A stretch of 64,000 nucleotides of DNA, from the NCBI GenBank assembly GCA_029379385.1, contig CM055618.1, positions 18,639,071 to 18,703,070 on the forward strand, in the 5' to 3' direction. The translations under genes were made by a program, and so were the position numbers. The notes beneath the pieces are model-generated. The model saw nothing but the letters and a program-made list of their open reading frames with translations, was not told where the DNA came from and searched no databases. Below, in pieces: positions 23,554 to 38,000 of this stretch. Within the stretch, counting starts at the first letter, position 1. Every line of letters starts with the position of its first letter. The DNA comes from Quillaja saponaria (Eukaryota; Streptophyta; Magnoliopsida; Fabales; Quillajaceae).

Positions 23554-24597
23554 AATAAAAGATGAGTAAGTACATGAACTTATATTTCAATTTCTATTGA
23601 GATCAGAGGGAATGTTTGCCGTTTTATACTCAATTATGTATGTACTCCGTATCTGGTAGATCTCCGAAAGAGGCTTTTCTTATACTGTTTGTTGGTGTTT
23701 CTTTCTATGTTTTCTAACCAAACTTCACCTGGGAGAATCTTCTGAGGGTTTAATCAAAGTTGATGCAACTAACTTTACCTAATTGTATATTTAGTTCATT
23801 CCAGACATAATTTGACTCATTTAGGTCTGGCTTGGAAATAATTTTACTAGCGACTTGCTTACAATGATCTCTATCCAGACCTATCTCAACCAGGCGTGGT
23901 GGGCTGCTAAAGTCCAAACTGGTCCAAGTTGAGCTGATATTCCAACAAAGAAATTTGATATAGGCAAAAAGGAAATAACTATGTAAGATATAAAGAGCAC
24001 CCAATTGATGTAACAATAACCAGAAGTCAGGACTAATGTGATTTACAGCAAACCCCCCAGAAAACAGTATGGCAATAGCCATGTACACTTAATCCCCTAT
24101 CCCCGTTCACTTCTTAATTCAATGTTTTGTATAATGAAACTCGAGATTCAAAGTTTTTTTTCCTAATCTCCCAGTTAGTCCTGACAATGCTTCTTGCTTC
24201 TTCGACGCTACACTGATGCATGCTTCGTCCAAAATTGTCAGCAGGATTAGAAAACCCCTGCATAAGAATAAATTCATTGTTAGGAATTTAATTGGATATT
24301 CAAGTGCACTATAGCGCATTGTTTTGACTTATGAACTAATGAACATTGTAAGTCTGAAAAGAACATTATTATACACAACAGTTACGAATTTCTGACATTT
24401 TATTCTGGAAGAATTGCACCCAAAGCGACTTATTGAACTATCTGCACTTTTTTAATTTATTCAAAAGCATTTTCAATTTCCACCCACAGGTAATCTTTGT
24501 ACACTACAGCACAGTAGCACATTGCGGATTTGATTAGTGAAGAAAAGAAAAGAATAATCAAAACTATCTCAGGGTAGTTACCAGGCATCTGTTAGTA
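23554..24597. other. Spacer with one coding-like stretch
   Basis: Mostly featureless. On the minus strand at about 24257-24118 a stretch preceded by TTATGCAG reads GFSNPADNFGRSMHQCSVEE and ends in a stop after KTLN. It has an exon-like composition but I do not recognise it. It could be an alternative or untranslated exon of the 5-phosphatase gene just upstream. Confidence 0.35.
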
Positions 24598-27500
24598 TTA
24601 TAGTTCTCCGTCTTCACCAAGAAGAACTTCAGGATGTACTGCTGCTTCAGTGAATTTAAGAGCCCTTTGCAGCTTCCGATTGTCAAATACTTCAACTTCA
24701 ACCAAAAACAGAGAACTAACTGGATGATGATCTGACAAGTTTATCTTCGTCCGCCTGTAAGAAAGTTGCTTTATTCCTTTTCCTAGCCACAGTATTCGAT
24801 CACACCTGCACAATTTTACCCCATTACAGAATTTGCTTAGCTAAAGGTCTATCAAATATTGTCTGGTCCACATTTTATATTTCAAGTCCATCAGAAAGAC
24901 AACTACAAGCATTAATAAGAAATACTGACCCTAAACCTTTATGAGTATGGAATCATGCTATACCCCAAGAATTTATTTACCAGGCTGGAGATCTCTTCTT
25001 TTCCCTTTCTTTAGGGATCTCTCCAGCATATCTATTCGAGTTGATTTCGTATTTGTAAGTGGGTGGGAAATCTATCAACCCCTCCTTCCACCCATCAAAT
25101 ACATGTCCACTTCTGAGTTCTTCCCTTAGCTGCCATATAACTTAATGTCATTAAACTTTCTCCAAGACATGACAAGCAGCAGTTTAAAAGAGTGAAGATT
25201 GTCCTCTGTAGACACAAAAATGGTTAATGTTTATTCACCACTGGGGGATTCATGACTATAATGCATCAGACAACCGAAATAACATTCATATTTGAATACA
25301 AATGGTTGAAGAGTGGTTGGAAAGCATAGAGTAAAAAGGTTAAAAGACAAAACCTTGATCACCATCCAAATCAAACTTAGATACAAGATTCATCGCCAAG
25401 TGCATGTCTACTGTCTAGCCAAATTTGGACTGTTTACATTATATTTGTCTAGCTGAGTTAGCAATGGTTTTGGAATTGAAAATCTTTCCCTACAGAGGCC
25501 ACAGGCCATCCGGTAGAAGCATTTAGCAGAAGGAACTAAACTTTGTCTCCATTTCCGTTTCCACAATGATGGAAGTTTCACACTCCCCTAAACTGAAACC
25601 ATGAAATTTCGGTACGTCCTGACAATTAATCCATTTTCGTCATTTTCATGGAGGTCTGATTTTTCTTTTGAAACAGAATGAATTCATTTTATGAAAATAA
25701 TATAAATTTTTTATTAAGTAAAATTCTTGTTTATGTAATATTTTAACCTATATTATATAAACTTTCTAAGGGTTAGATGTGATTGCAAATTAATTTGCAT
25801 GAATGCATAAATTTTATACTTTGACATGTCTTTGTGAGCATCTTATATAATGTATTTTCAAAATAATTTGTTTTTATGTCGTTTCATGAATGTTTCGTTT
25901 TCAGATTTATTGAAATAGTACTTGACATGAATCTTAGTACCTTAATTAAGCATATTGTAAAGAGTTAAGGATTTTATCAGTCTCACCTGATCACTGTTCA
26001 TCAGTTCCCCCCACTTTCTCAAAGCAACCAGCTTTCTTACTTCGGCGTCCAACATGTTGAGACGATAATTCAAATCCCCAAACCAGAAAATCTGACTGTT
26101 TGCAGAAGCACCCATCACAAACTTTCATGTTTTAGATAAATTGAAGATTTAAAATAATAAAGAGAGGATTCAACCACTGAAACAAATTACAAATCCATTA
26201 CATGCTCCAGTAAATTTCAATGGTAGAAAAAAAGAAAAAAGAAAAATCAAGAAGCTCAAATGAACAGGATAAGATTATAAATGCAGAATTAGATGCTGGT
26301 TTAATGCCTACTCGTGACAAGGAATTGTTTGTGGTTGATCTGTATCAAAAACAGATGAGAAGTGGGTGCGTCGTAGAATCTCGTTGACATCATAGTTACG
26401 CCTCTGTTCAGCCCCATCCTTCTGACCAGAAGTTAGATGTGAACAAACAAAGCACAGCCGTGATTGGAAGAGAGACATGCTAACAGAAACAGACCCCTGA
26501 ATCAGTAATTATTAACTTGGTTAGAAATTAAACTGAGCAAGTTCAATCTTTAATTACAAAAATACATTGAGAAAATATTATTAGAGGCAGCCAACATTTT
26601 TACCAAACTCTGATCTAATGTTTTATTCTTTTTTGAGTAACAAAATTCCAAGTTTCTCGAGGTTGCTTTCAGTATGAAAATGATGCACTTTTAGTGTGAA
26701 AAATAAAGTGTTACCTTGTTTCCCATGTAGCCCATAAAACCAACTCCAACTGGCGATACTTGCAAATTATTAACATGTCTACGCAATCTCCTTCGCACCC
26801 AAACTGATACATACACCCCTACCATTTGCTTGCTGACAACTCTCACAAACAGAGTACATGACTTCTTGCTACCCATGAGGATACCACTCTTATGTTTTTC
26901 CTCAGGCAATTCAATAAAAGTATCAGAAAACATGTCAGATACATCGGATAGATAATCGAGAACTTCCTGACTGTACTTGGTGATCTTTACAGAACAAGCC
27001 CAGATTTCCAGAAGTATAGTGTGAACATTTCAATCCACCACCTTTTAAAGCAAAATCTTTTCGATCAGAAGCCATAGGATCCTCAAAGCCAATTCGTCCT
27101 GAACTTCTCCATACTCTCCTAAATTTTGAATTGGCTGCACCAATATGGGGGGTGGCATCTAATGAATGTTCAGGCCAGTCAAATCTACTATCAAAACCAA
27201 TACCATATATGCTCCTCAACTGTAAATTCTTTCCTAGACCAATTACTTTATCCAATTCCTGTTGTTCCAGCTTACAATCATCAACAGTGCCAAAATACTC
27301 CTCTGTCATTATTCCTAATGGATTAGCATCTACATCATCTGCTAGTATGTCAGCAGCACAAGTCCTTAGTACTGGAGAGACAGGTGCACTACAGCTCTTA
27401 TGTTTGCTTTCAGGTTCCCAGGATTTATTTAGAGTTCTCCGGATGATTGCCTCCCATTTATGTATTGGTGTGTTATCCTCTGATCCCAGTACGTTCCCAG

Positions 27501-28646
27501 CATTTAAAGGAACTACCTCCTGAAAACTGTAAGGACCACATATGAATCCAATATTAAACTCAGTATTACAGGCAATGAAACCTTCACGGCAGTTGGACCA
27601 AAAGAACTTATTGTCATTGAACATCTCAAGGGTCTTCTTAAATGAGGATAGAAATAATTAATGACGCAGCAACTTGAAGAGAAACTCACCCAAGAATGTA
27701 TATATCTGCTGGTTCTTCGGTACAAAGCCAGTCATCAATCTCAAGATCTTCATTTGGAATTCTTCCAGCAACATTCCAAGTACTGATTTTTACCCTATTA
27801 AAAGTTAACTGTTATGATGCATTTCCGAATCAGTACGTATACTAATTAATAATCCTAGGTAACATGCTAGCATAACCAGAAAACAGCCACACCTCATATC
27901 CTTTGTATTTATGTACTGAGCACGCAGGGTTTCTGATTTTCCTCTCCGGTGTCTCAACTTATGGTCCTTAGCAGGTGTATCTGAATCACAGATGATGATG
28001 ATGATTCTGGATCAAACTCATAACGAGTCATAACCATTGAGTTCACAAAATCAATCATGGGAGTTTCTTTGCCCTCATCCAGTTTTTGTTTTGTTTAACC
28101 GAGGAGCCAAAGCATAATGATCTCAAACAAAGTAGGCATGATGAATGGCACAGACAACATACACACAATTGAAAACTTAGATTAATTGAAGACCACAGAT
28201 TATCTGTCCCAGATCACTGAAAAAGAAAGCAGGTATTGCCTGAAGTTTGGCTTGGGCATTTGGACTGGATTCCGTGCATACTACGAGCATTATCTTCACG
28301 CATGTGCCTTCTTGCATCTTGAAGAGAGTAAGCTGTATGAAATTGGAGAGTAAGCTGTGTGAAAATTGAAGCATAAGAATATGTTTCATATGGATATGGA
28401 AAAACATTAAAACATTACCATCACTATCATTCTCAGTTTCAGTGTCAACCTCATCTTCACTAAAATCATACCCTTTAGGCTTTATGTTTAACCATTTCTT
28501 CATCATGATGGAAGGCCAAAAGGCCTGCAAAAAATGAAAGTAGCAAGCTTTCAAGAAACATACATTGAATAATTACTTCATGGTTGAAACAAGAATCCGA
28601 TCATATTAAAGTATACCTCAGAGCGCTTTCCTCTCTTTGTTTTCAT
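24598..28646 (-). CDS. Type I inositol polyphosphate 5-phosphatase, nine exons, one frameshift
   Basis: These enzymes remove the 5-phosphate from inositol phosphates or phosphoinositides. Exons: 28646-28617, 28524-28419, 27980-27893, 27794-27690, 27526-26715, 26496-26312, 26095-25987, 25129-24981 and 24805-24598. After MKTKRGKRSE comes FWPSIMMKKWLNIKPKGYDF and an acidic patch, the type I signature. Catalytic parts are STWNVAGR, FQEVVPLNAGN, a long variable linker, GFMGYMGNKG, CSHLTSGQKDG, the catalytic WFGDLNYRLN and SPAWCDRILW with SDHHPV. Joined length is 1792 nt, one more than a multiple of three. Near 26978-26981 the frame of exon 5 ends VQSGSSRLSIRCI-stop while the correct continuation reads KYSQEVLDYLSDVSDMF, so one C appears extra. 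Otherwise about 597 residues. In Arabidopsis a paralogue (At4g18010) is next to APRR2, which lies to the right here too. Confidence 0.9.
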
Positions 28647-31285
28647 TGTCTCAAGGTCTAAATTATGCAATGAAGCTCAAGGTACTTATCTACTGTACTA
28701 AACTTTCAATGCACCAGCTTTTGAATATGGAAGCAACCGTTGGCATTTATAGGCACTTTCAGTATATCTAAAGACTAAATTACACTCCTCTGTTTTGAAA
28801 TTTGGTGAAATAACCTAAGATCTAAAATTTTAAAAATCGTCACTTCCCCTCAATTAAAAAATTAAGGTTGCTATTAAGAAAATAAATTAAAAATAAAGGA
28901 TGGCAAAAAAAATCTAAATATAGGATTCATTTCACAAAAAAGAAAACAATAAAAATAAAACATTTTGGTATTTTGAACATATAAACATAATTTTTTATTA
29001 TTTTATAAATTATTTTGTAATACCGTTAATTTTTCTACATACAAGAGAGAGGGTAGTATTACTTTCTTTACATTTTAAATTTTAGTGTTATTTTATTAAT
29101 AGGAATATAATTTGCTAAAAAAAAATATAAGCTAAAATTCCTCAACTTACATGTCTACAGGGAATCGTTTTAGGGACTCGTTTGAAAGAGAAGTAGCACA
29201 CACGCTCTGCAGTATGCACATGTATCCACGACAGTCGACAGAAACTCATTGGAATACGCACATAACTACAAATATATGACATACCGTCACACCCACCACA
29301 ACCTAACTCGTTCAACATGCTCCGGAATTGAAAGTGGAAGTTTCTACTGGATGGAATATATATACTATTAGTATATGAAACCACTTGCATTCTCATATTT
29401 TCAACCACTAATTGCTTCAATATGATTTTCTTTGTTTAAGAATTTTCACTTGTTCCAATCCCAATCTCCCAACGACATGTATTTAATTAATCAAATGCTG
29501 TAATGGATAACGATTAACGGCTAAAAGGAGTAGTACTTTTAACAACAAAAACCTTGATTTTAAATCATTAGACTAATTTTCTATTTATTTTTCTTTATAT
29601 TTTATTATCTGTCTATAAAAACATGTTTTCATTATCCCCAAATATTAACATGGTGATAAAAAAAAATATATATCTATTTTCATTGATTATCTGAAATCAA
29701 ATTTCTTCACCGTAAAAAATAAGATTTTTTAGTCTCAATATTTAATATAGAGTGTGATTAACAAAGAAACAAGTATACTCTAATGTTGCTGGCAACAATT
29801 TGATCATTTGTATTAATTAGTTAATTAGACTAGTGGTTCAAAATGAAATACTATCCACCTCTGCTCTTTAATTTAATAACAGGTCCTATGATGATTCGTC
29901 AATTCAAAATTACCCAGTTAAGATGTTTCTAATAATAATAAAACAAAAAATTTATTTATTTATAGATGTACCAATGAGAAGCTAGGTTTGTAATTTGTAA
30001 GTAGCTGTTGTCAAGATGGTTTGGCACAAAATAGGAACATCAGCAACAGAAAAATACAATTAGCAAATCCCTAACGATCTCTGTCATACTTTCTTAAACT
30101 AAAAGACAGAAATATCAAATATATATAGAGAGAGAGAGAGAGACCGAGTTTCCACCACTTTGCTCGGATTGGACGGGAAATCTTCTTCTACAGGCCAATG
30201 GAAAGAGAGGATTATCAAGCATATCCAATCCTCCTACCAAAGATAATGACATAAATGGGTTAATATCTCCAACAAACTTTTGCAATCAGATCAATTTAAT
30301 ATATGTCATGTAGTATCTAACAACCACAAAATATTTTAAGCAACCCCAATTGCCATTTAAATACTCAAATTCAATCTATGAGATCTTTTCTGCCAAATCA
30401 ATACAAAACAGAACAGTGATTCCTCCCTCTTTTTATCCACATATTTGGTAATAACATTTGTGGTTGTGAGTGAGACTAAAAAAAGGGAAGCACTAGAATT
30501 TGAGGTCCAATTTGATGCCAAGTTGGAGAACCACTTGGCGGACTTTTCTATTAAATTATAATAACAAAAATTGTCAAATAAGACAAAATAAATATGGAGG
30601 AGCAACAAATCAAAAACTAAAACCCTAAACAACTACTAAGTATCATTTGTGGTTGGAGTTGCGTGGCCTTCACTATTATTGCATGCATATGTCTACCACT
30701 GTCATTTGTCATTGTCTCCTTTACTACTTTAAGCCAATTATACCCGAGTTAAGGTTTAAAATTATTTACAAGTGGCTATATAAATATAGCCAACCACCAA
30801 GCCATTTTCTTTTCTTAAAATGGAGTCTAACGTCACATAATTTTAATCTGTGTTTGCCTTCCTAGAGCTATGAGAAAGGAAGAATATGCTTGACCGGGAG
30901 GTGCAGACAGAGGGTGTGAAAATTTTTATTAGTAAGTTATTTGGCAAGGCTACAAATTGATGGAAGAGGAGAGAATTAACAAGAAATGCTTCAATTCAGG
31001 GTTTGTATTCCGAGTACATGTAATTCTAATCTATGAACATATGCAATGCCACAAGGAACCTAATGTGTTAACCAGTGCAATATTACAGACCAAATGGTAA
31101 TACAATTGAAAGGTTTTGTTCCCAAATAAAGAAGGGAAGGGAGCAGATTGAGAAAACTGTGCATCATACACAAAACTCAACAAGAAGGAAAAGCCTATCT
31201 ATTGAGAAATCTGATTGCTCAAGCCATTTCAGTAAAAACAGTCCTTGAGAACCAACCTGATTATGGGCAGCAATCCAAACGCTCA
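28647..31285. other. Spacer between the 5-phosphatase and TOM2A
   Basis: AT-rich DNA with homopolymer runs and a short (GA)n at about 30129-30143. The right end holds the TOM2A 3' untranslated region. No reading frame resembles a known protein. Confidence 0.5.
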
Positions 31286-33855
31286 TTACATGATAATGCA
31301 GCGGCTCCTTTCTTCTGTTGGCTGTGAAGCTACTTGCTGGTTCCTGTTTGACTCAGATGGGTTGTACGTAAACTCAGAAGTATCAAGCCCATACTGGATA
31401 AAAACAGAGCAATACAGATACAGCAGAGGCCTTAGAACTGACAGCAATTGATGTGATTAAAACAAACCATTAAAATAAAAATGCATATCAATCCAATTAT
31501 TTGTATGACACCTGTCCAAAAGAAGGGAAACCCAGTGAGTGATGGATCTTATAGATAAAGTTCAGAGGATGGAACCTTTTACTTTCCCTCTTTTGCTAAG
31601 AGTTCAACGGATAGAACTGACTGAACAGCCAGCATTCATGTCAAGCACTATCTATCCACATTCAGTGCATAATCATTAACTATACAGTCAACTGTTTGTT
31701 TAGAGACAGTATTATTGTTTATGTAGGCCTACGTGGGAATGAAGATAAGTTGGTATATGGATGATGGATAAATGAAAATTGCAAATTATACAGCAGACTT
31801 GTATTAACAATCAGAAATTAGTAAAGGCATTTTGTAAGCATCCAATATTTCATAAAGAAACAGAACGAATATAATGGACAAGTGCATCTCAGAGAGAGAG
31901 TTATTTAAGTGACATGGAATTCTTTGGATAATTGCTGATGTCTTCTATTATTTAGGAACTCCTAACAATATTTGAAGAGATGCATAGCTGCAAGAAATTA
32001 CAGATTAAATAGTATTGGGTTTTAGCAGCTCAACGAATCCAGGGATGATGGGCAAAAGGTTGTATCATGAGTCATGATACAATTATCTTACTGACAAGCT
32101 TGTATAACAACTCACGCGATTAACAAGGCATCCACATAATAGCATTATTAAATGATAGGATTAAAGCAAGACTGCACCTTCTCCCTCATGCGTGAACTCC
32201 AAGCATCATTTCTACTTGGACGCTGATCAAGAGTGCCAGCAACTGGTATGCCTGTTGCTGGAGCTGCAGGCCTGATAAGTAATGGTTGTCGGATTTGCTG
32301 CCTCGGAGCAATGATCTCATCATCACTGTCATAATCTGCCGGTCTGTTTGCTGCCCTAATCACAAGGGCTAACAAGAAAAGAAGAGCCTGCAAATTTCAT
32401 GGACAATCTTTAGGCACTATCAACTAATATCACAAAGCAAATCAATGAAGAAATGAATCATCCAGTTAATTTTGGAGAGCTCAAAAGGCAAGGCTACCTT
32501 GTAAGACAAGCATTGCTGAACAAGAAATTCATGATATAGAAAGTATAAACTAGCATCTGTGAGGGAAAGTTATGGATCTGTTTGGTGGGGAAAATGATTT
32601 TTGGAAATAAATAGCACAAACAAAAGGAAACAAATAGTTTTTTTTTTTTTTTTTTTATTTTTTTTTTATTTATCTTTCTGAATTCGAGCTTGTTTATCTT
32701 CTTTTGTCTGAAATATTCTGGAATCACTTTCCGTAAACACATTGGTTGTGTGTCTTCATTTTTCATACTGCTTTGTTTTGTTCTTTCCTCTTTTAACTTA
32801 AAAAGAACAAGGATATGTTTCCCAGAACACAAACAAACAGGTCACTAAGTTGTTATCTGACAGCAAGGATATGCAGGCTTACTTTTGAATTTTTGTGTGG
32901 TCTTTAGATTAAACAAGGAGTTAACTTGAATCCTAAGGTGTTCTGATAAAGACCTCGAGAAAAATTCGGAATTTCTAATCTACTCCTTCCTCGGGCCAAA
33001 TGGTAATTGGAGTCAGCTTTGGCAGGAGTAATTTGTAAAATGCTCTTGTATAGAAGAAGACTGTTTTAGGATATCATCTATCTAGTTAAGAAGCTGTTTT
33101 ATCCATTTCTCTTGGGCCTTAGAATTGCAACTACATGCATGGTCTAGATTTAACATCCAATATTGCATGTGCTAAGGGTTAATTCCAAGCTCAATACAGT
33201 TTTAGTTATTCTTTGCAACATTTTATCAATCAAGAAATATTCTTAAAATCTGGCAGTTGGCTCAGATCTTTGAAAATGAAATATATTCTTGTCTTGAAGA
33301 CTAGAAGGGATTAGGGAGTCCTTGTAAACTAATTATAAAACATTTCTCCTCATCTTTCTGAATTTCTTGTAATTTCCATCAAGCAGAAATTAGAGCTATA
33401 CAAGTTCCCAGACCACAATTTCAAAGACTTGGAATTTGTAAGCAACCGATACCTAAATTTGATTATCAGATGACTTTTCAACATAAATTGCAACTGGTTC
33501 TCACATGTATACGCATATAATAGTTTTGCTTCCTTGTTAGAGTAAATGGTATCATCTCGTGCTTACCTCCAATATAACAACTCCAAGAGCAACCCATTTC
33601 AAGATCTTCCAGTTCTCTTCAAGGAATTCATATATCGCATCAAAATCTCCAGTTTTATCCATTGGAATTTCCTGAAAGGAATATATACCTTAAGATGGAA
33701 AAAAAATAAAAAAATCCCATCTTTGATTTCATAACATTAATTGATATAGATACTTACTTCTTTCCAGCTTTTGTCAAAGAATATAAAGGCTGCACATCCC
33801 AGCTCTACCAAGATCAATAATATCACCAAAAATGAGTACTGCATTGGCTTAAGGA

Positions 33856-33888
<33 letters not shown>

Positions 33889-35077
33889 GGTGGATGCAGT
33901 AACAAAAATTCAACCACCTATTTGTATATATGCAGCGTGCTATGTGATGTTATATTGAAAGGCCGACAATGAAATGGTTATGAACCCTGACATAACTGTT
34001 AGGATTAGAGATTCTATAAGGATACACAGCTCAAGCAGCATCCATTCCGTGTCACAGATCCAATACAACCAAAACAAGAGATGACAAAGAGGATTACACC
34101 AACACCAATGAATAAGTATATAAACCTGCAGATAAACAAAAAAGGGTGTTATTCAGAAAAAAGATGACATTTGGTTTACTCGATTTTATTTCATCACCCC
34201 ATCAGAATACTACACAAGAACACAGATGTATGATATATCTAAAAGCCAGTACAGATCCATTCAATAATAACACCACCACAGCCAGAAATGTCAGTCAGCA
34301 ACCACTATTTAAAAAATAAACAAATAAATCTATACTGGGAGATGCTGGAGGGATAGTTTGAATTGAGAAAGAAGGAGTAACTATAAGCAACCACAAAGTG
34401 CTTTAACTCATGTTTTCCGAATAACTAAAACAAGGCAATCATGAGACACCATGCTGGGAAGACCTACTAATGGGTCTTTAGCCGCACACTACTACTACTA
34501 ATTCTTTAGATACTTTTCATTTTGGAGATTCTGCATCAAATGATAGCTCATGGGCTAGGAAAGCATACAGAGCGAAGTTGTAATCCATTGGATACAATGT
34601 CACAAGCATACATCACAAACATAGCAAAAATGGTGCTTTAGAAATTATTCCAACTGCAGAAAGCATGCAACAAAAATTAATAACAGGTGGTAAAAAAATT
34701 ATCAAAAACTGAACTACACCAATAAGAAACAGACTTACGAGTTTATTATCTATTATATTTGTTCCTAAAATTTGAACGGGCTTGAACTAGCAACAATATG
34801 AAACCCCACAAAGATATCAGGGAGAAAGGAAGGACTCGTACCAAGCTTTCGGCAACTTATCAAAGATACTGGTTGACAGAGATACAGCCATGAGCATGGG
34901 TCGACTGAGTTGTACCAAGCCATCATCACTGAGAGGTGAGTTCATCACAGTGGCATCAGTAAATTTTTTGTACTCAACCAGCAAGTAGATCCCGTAGCCC
35001 ACCATGGCCAGACCAACAAGGGTCAACAAGAAGTTCAGAAGCTTCAACAGGCACTCCAAACAGCCCCTGCAAGCCAT
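31286..35077 (-). CDS. TOM2A: TOM2A, tetraspanin-type membrane protein
   Basis: TOM2A is a four-pass membrane protein of plant endomembranes/tonoplast that binds TOM1 and was found as a host factor for tobamovirus replication complexes. Six exons read cleanly: 35077-34842, 34125-34026, 33838-33758, 33671-33567, 32387-32178 and 31393-31286, giving 279 residues, close to the Arabidopsis length. It starts MACRGCLECLLKLLNFLLT (Cys-rich N-terminus and first membrane span); the second span is IYLFIGVGVILFVISCFGCIG, the third FLVILLILVELGCAAFIFF, the fourth WVALGVVILEALLFLLALV. The cytosolic tail carries RPADYDSDDEI, WSSRMREKYGLD and ends RCIIM. All splice sites are GT-AG. A 5' untranslated exon probably lies at about 35770-35880. 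TOM2B is 20 kb to the left. Confidence 0.95.
33859..33889. repeat. (GA)n microsatellite
   Basis: About 14 GA units lie just beyond the exon 3 acceptor, in the second intron of TOM2A. Confidence 0.9.
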
Positions 35078-38000
35078 GGTCTTCAAGTAGTTTGCCCCCT
35101 TCAATAGGAATTCTAACAGTACTCACCAATTGGCCAACGTCTTCTGCATATCCCACATTTCTCCATAGTATTAATACTTAGGATTGAAATTTTCAAAAAA
35201 TTGATGTAAATCGGAAAGGGATTTAAATATGAAAGAAACAAAACATAGAATCCACTCCTTTCGTTATCAGATAAGAAACAGTAAATAAAAATGACTTAAT
35301 CGTTTGCTTTGCACGCCAAATATTTTCCAGAATTCTCCTAAAGAAAAATATCTGCAACACCCCCGACTACCTAAAAGAGAAAATATCTTCATTCCGATAT
35401 ATCAACCAGCCATTTTTTTCTCCTTTGCGTTTTTTCTTAGCAACCAATCAGAAAAATTCCAGTAAAATAATAATCACTAAACCAACAAATCTGAGACAAT
35501 TGAACTATATAAATTCCGAACCCAACAGACCATGATCATGTTTCTGATGATGCAATTAACCCAAACGAACATCTACAAATTCTAAGTTCAAATTCTCATA
35601 GACGAATCTCCGTATGAAATTAATTAAATAAATAAACAAACAATCATTGTACGGAATATATTAAAGAGGATATTTCAGCTAAATTTTTTTCTTAAAAACC
35701 TAGAAAATAATGATAATTTCAGGAAGATCTTTTTATCACAAAGATATGAGCTCTCGAATAACTTACAGATTAGGAGTAATTCGAGAACAATCGATTGCGA
35801 GGTTTCACTGTCTGGTTCAGATCAGAACAGAGGGAAAGAAGAAGACGGTGAGCCCGGAAAAATGAAAGTGGGAGAAAAGAGAATAAAGAGGCCCACTTAA
35901 TACCTGTTGATCTTATGGGCTTGTCTAGCTGGCTTTTGCTACGTGAAGCCCAATGTCACCGGATGAACGTCTCTTGGTAGCACTATCAAATTACATATGT
36001 ACCCTCTTACTTTGTTTTGTACATTGTTGTGGTGACTGGTGAGCAACTGATCATCAGTTATCAGGGGTAAAGATGCGAATTCAGTTTACGTAGAGCCCTT
36101 CAATAAAGTTACAAATAACTTGGATAAAGTCGCAATCTGACCCGAATCTATACCAGTTAAATGTCAAACCCAAAGCCAGTTGGGCTTTATTTTTATCCTT
36201 TCACGTTATTGTTTGAGTGCCCAAAACAGCTGGCTCTTTTTGGTTTCCAAGTTGATATTACTAATTTATTGTATTCTGTCACAATTAATAAATTTTTTTA
36301 ATAATTATTATTTTAACCTTGGAACTTGTATTCTCATTTAAGAATACAACCTACCCAATCCTTATTCATAAGTGCTGGCATTTAAACACATGTGCTCAAA
36401 TATATATATATATATTTTTTACGAATTTGAGCTTAATAAGAAATTATTTAAAAGAACTGCTATGTACACGTATGAAAACCTCAAACAAGAAAGTAAGCCG
36501 TGGGGTTCACAATTTGTTTGCATCTGTTTTAGTACACGCAGCATTTTGGGCCGTGTGTATAGCAGTTTCCATATAGTGTAGATAATCTGGATCATTGCTG
36601 GCCAATGGCCATTGAGAATGGCATTTGAGAGCGCAGGCCGACAAAAAAAAAAAAAAAAAAAGAGTTGATTCCAATTCTATAAGTTGTTCCAAAAGTTTAT
36701 CAAGGTTATGATATTTGATTGAATTTTGAAAACTTTCATCATTGTATAAAGTTCCTAAAATAATTCAAACTTTGTAAGTTAGGTGTACGAGTCTCACAAA
36801 CTTTTGGGAAAAAAAATGGATAAATAAATTCATAGATCCCCAAACAATGTTTAAGCTTTTGGAATAAGTACTTTTGCTTTTACTGACAGTAGAACAACAA
36901 ATCTTCAATTTTATTCTCCCTTTTCAGACAGAATAAAAACATTCCTTCATAACATCATTTTTTATTTTTTGGCAAGAAAAGTTCAAGGCAGATGAGTTAC
37001 TCCAATCTCCCAGACTAGAACATCATACCCACAAAGAGAAGGACATTAAAAATTAACAGTAAACAAGGCATCTCGACAATTCAAATCCAAAACCTTACTA
37101 TCAAAAGCTAACTATTGAGCCAACATCTCACTTGAGGTCAATATGCTAAAGTATAAAATTAATTAAGGGTGAGCAAAAAATTCGAGAATTTGCTTAAAAA
37201 TTGACCGATTCAACTCGTAACTGACCCAATTTGAAAATACTATTTTTATTTCAGGTATTTTTTTTATCAATATTGGGCCTGGTTGATTATTGGAGCCTGC
37301 CAAGAAATAGTGGTCGGTTAACCAACCTAACTAAAATTAGCCCAATAAGTTGTATTTTATTATTTATAAGAAATTAGCTCACTTTTATAACCCAATTACT
37401 ATAACTTTTGTTCCAGCCCAAACACAAGCATGTTCCATCCCGAACACAAACAAAATAAACCTAACTTCATATTGTCTTTTTTTTTTCACCTTTCGTTAGT
37501 CATTATTGTAGGCGGTGAGACAAACAACTTGGCCAGAAAGAAGTCAAGCAAGCAGGGACCTTTCCAAAGAGAACTAAATCCGACGCAAAACATGTCCGCT
37601 ATCTGAATCACGCTAGATTAATGCCTTGCAGACCATGAGAGAGGCAAATCTAACAAAGTGATTTTAAGTTCAAGTGCAAATCTATGTGTGGGTATCGAGA
37701 GTTCAAAGCAAAGAGATCAATTGAGACGTGAGTTTTAGCTTTTAAGATCTAGACTAGATTGTACTTATGTGAAATAAGTCTCTCTATCTAATTTGTTGTT
37801 TTTGTAAGGTTTTCAGATCTAGTGAAATAAATCTCATGTAATTAGTTGTTGTCTTTAATTATTTTTTTCTTTATTTTTTGTTTAAAAATTTGAGATTTGG
37901 TTATGGAATTGGATCTAAAAATTGCTCTGTATATATAGATTTAAGACTCTTAGTTGAACTGGATGTATAACTGAAACCAACTACAATAATAGGAATTTCA

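Noticed and set aside
27131..27523. 130-codon frame on the plus strand
   Set aside because: Antisense shadow of the large exon of the 5-phosphatase gene.
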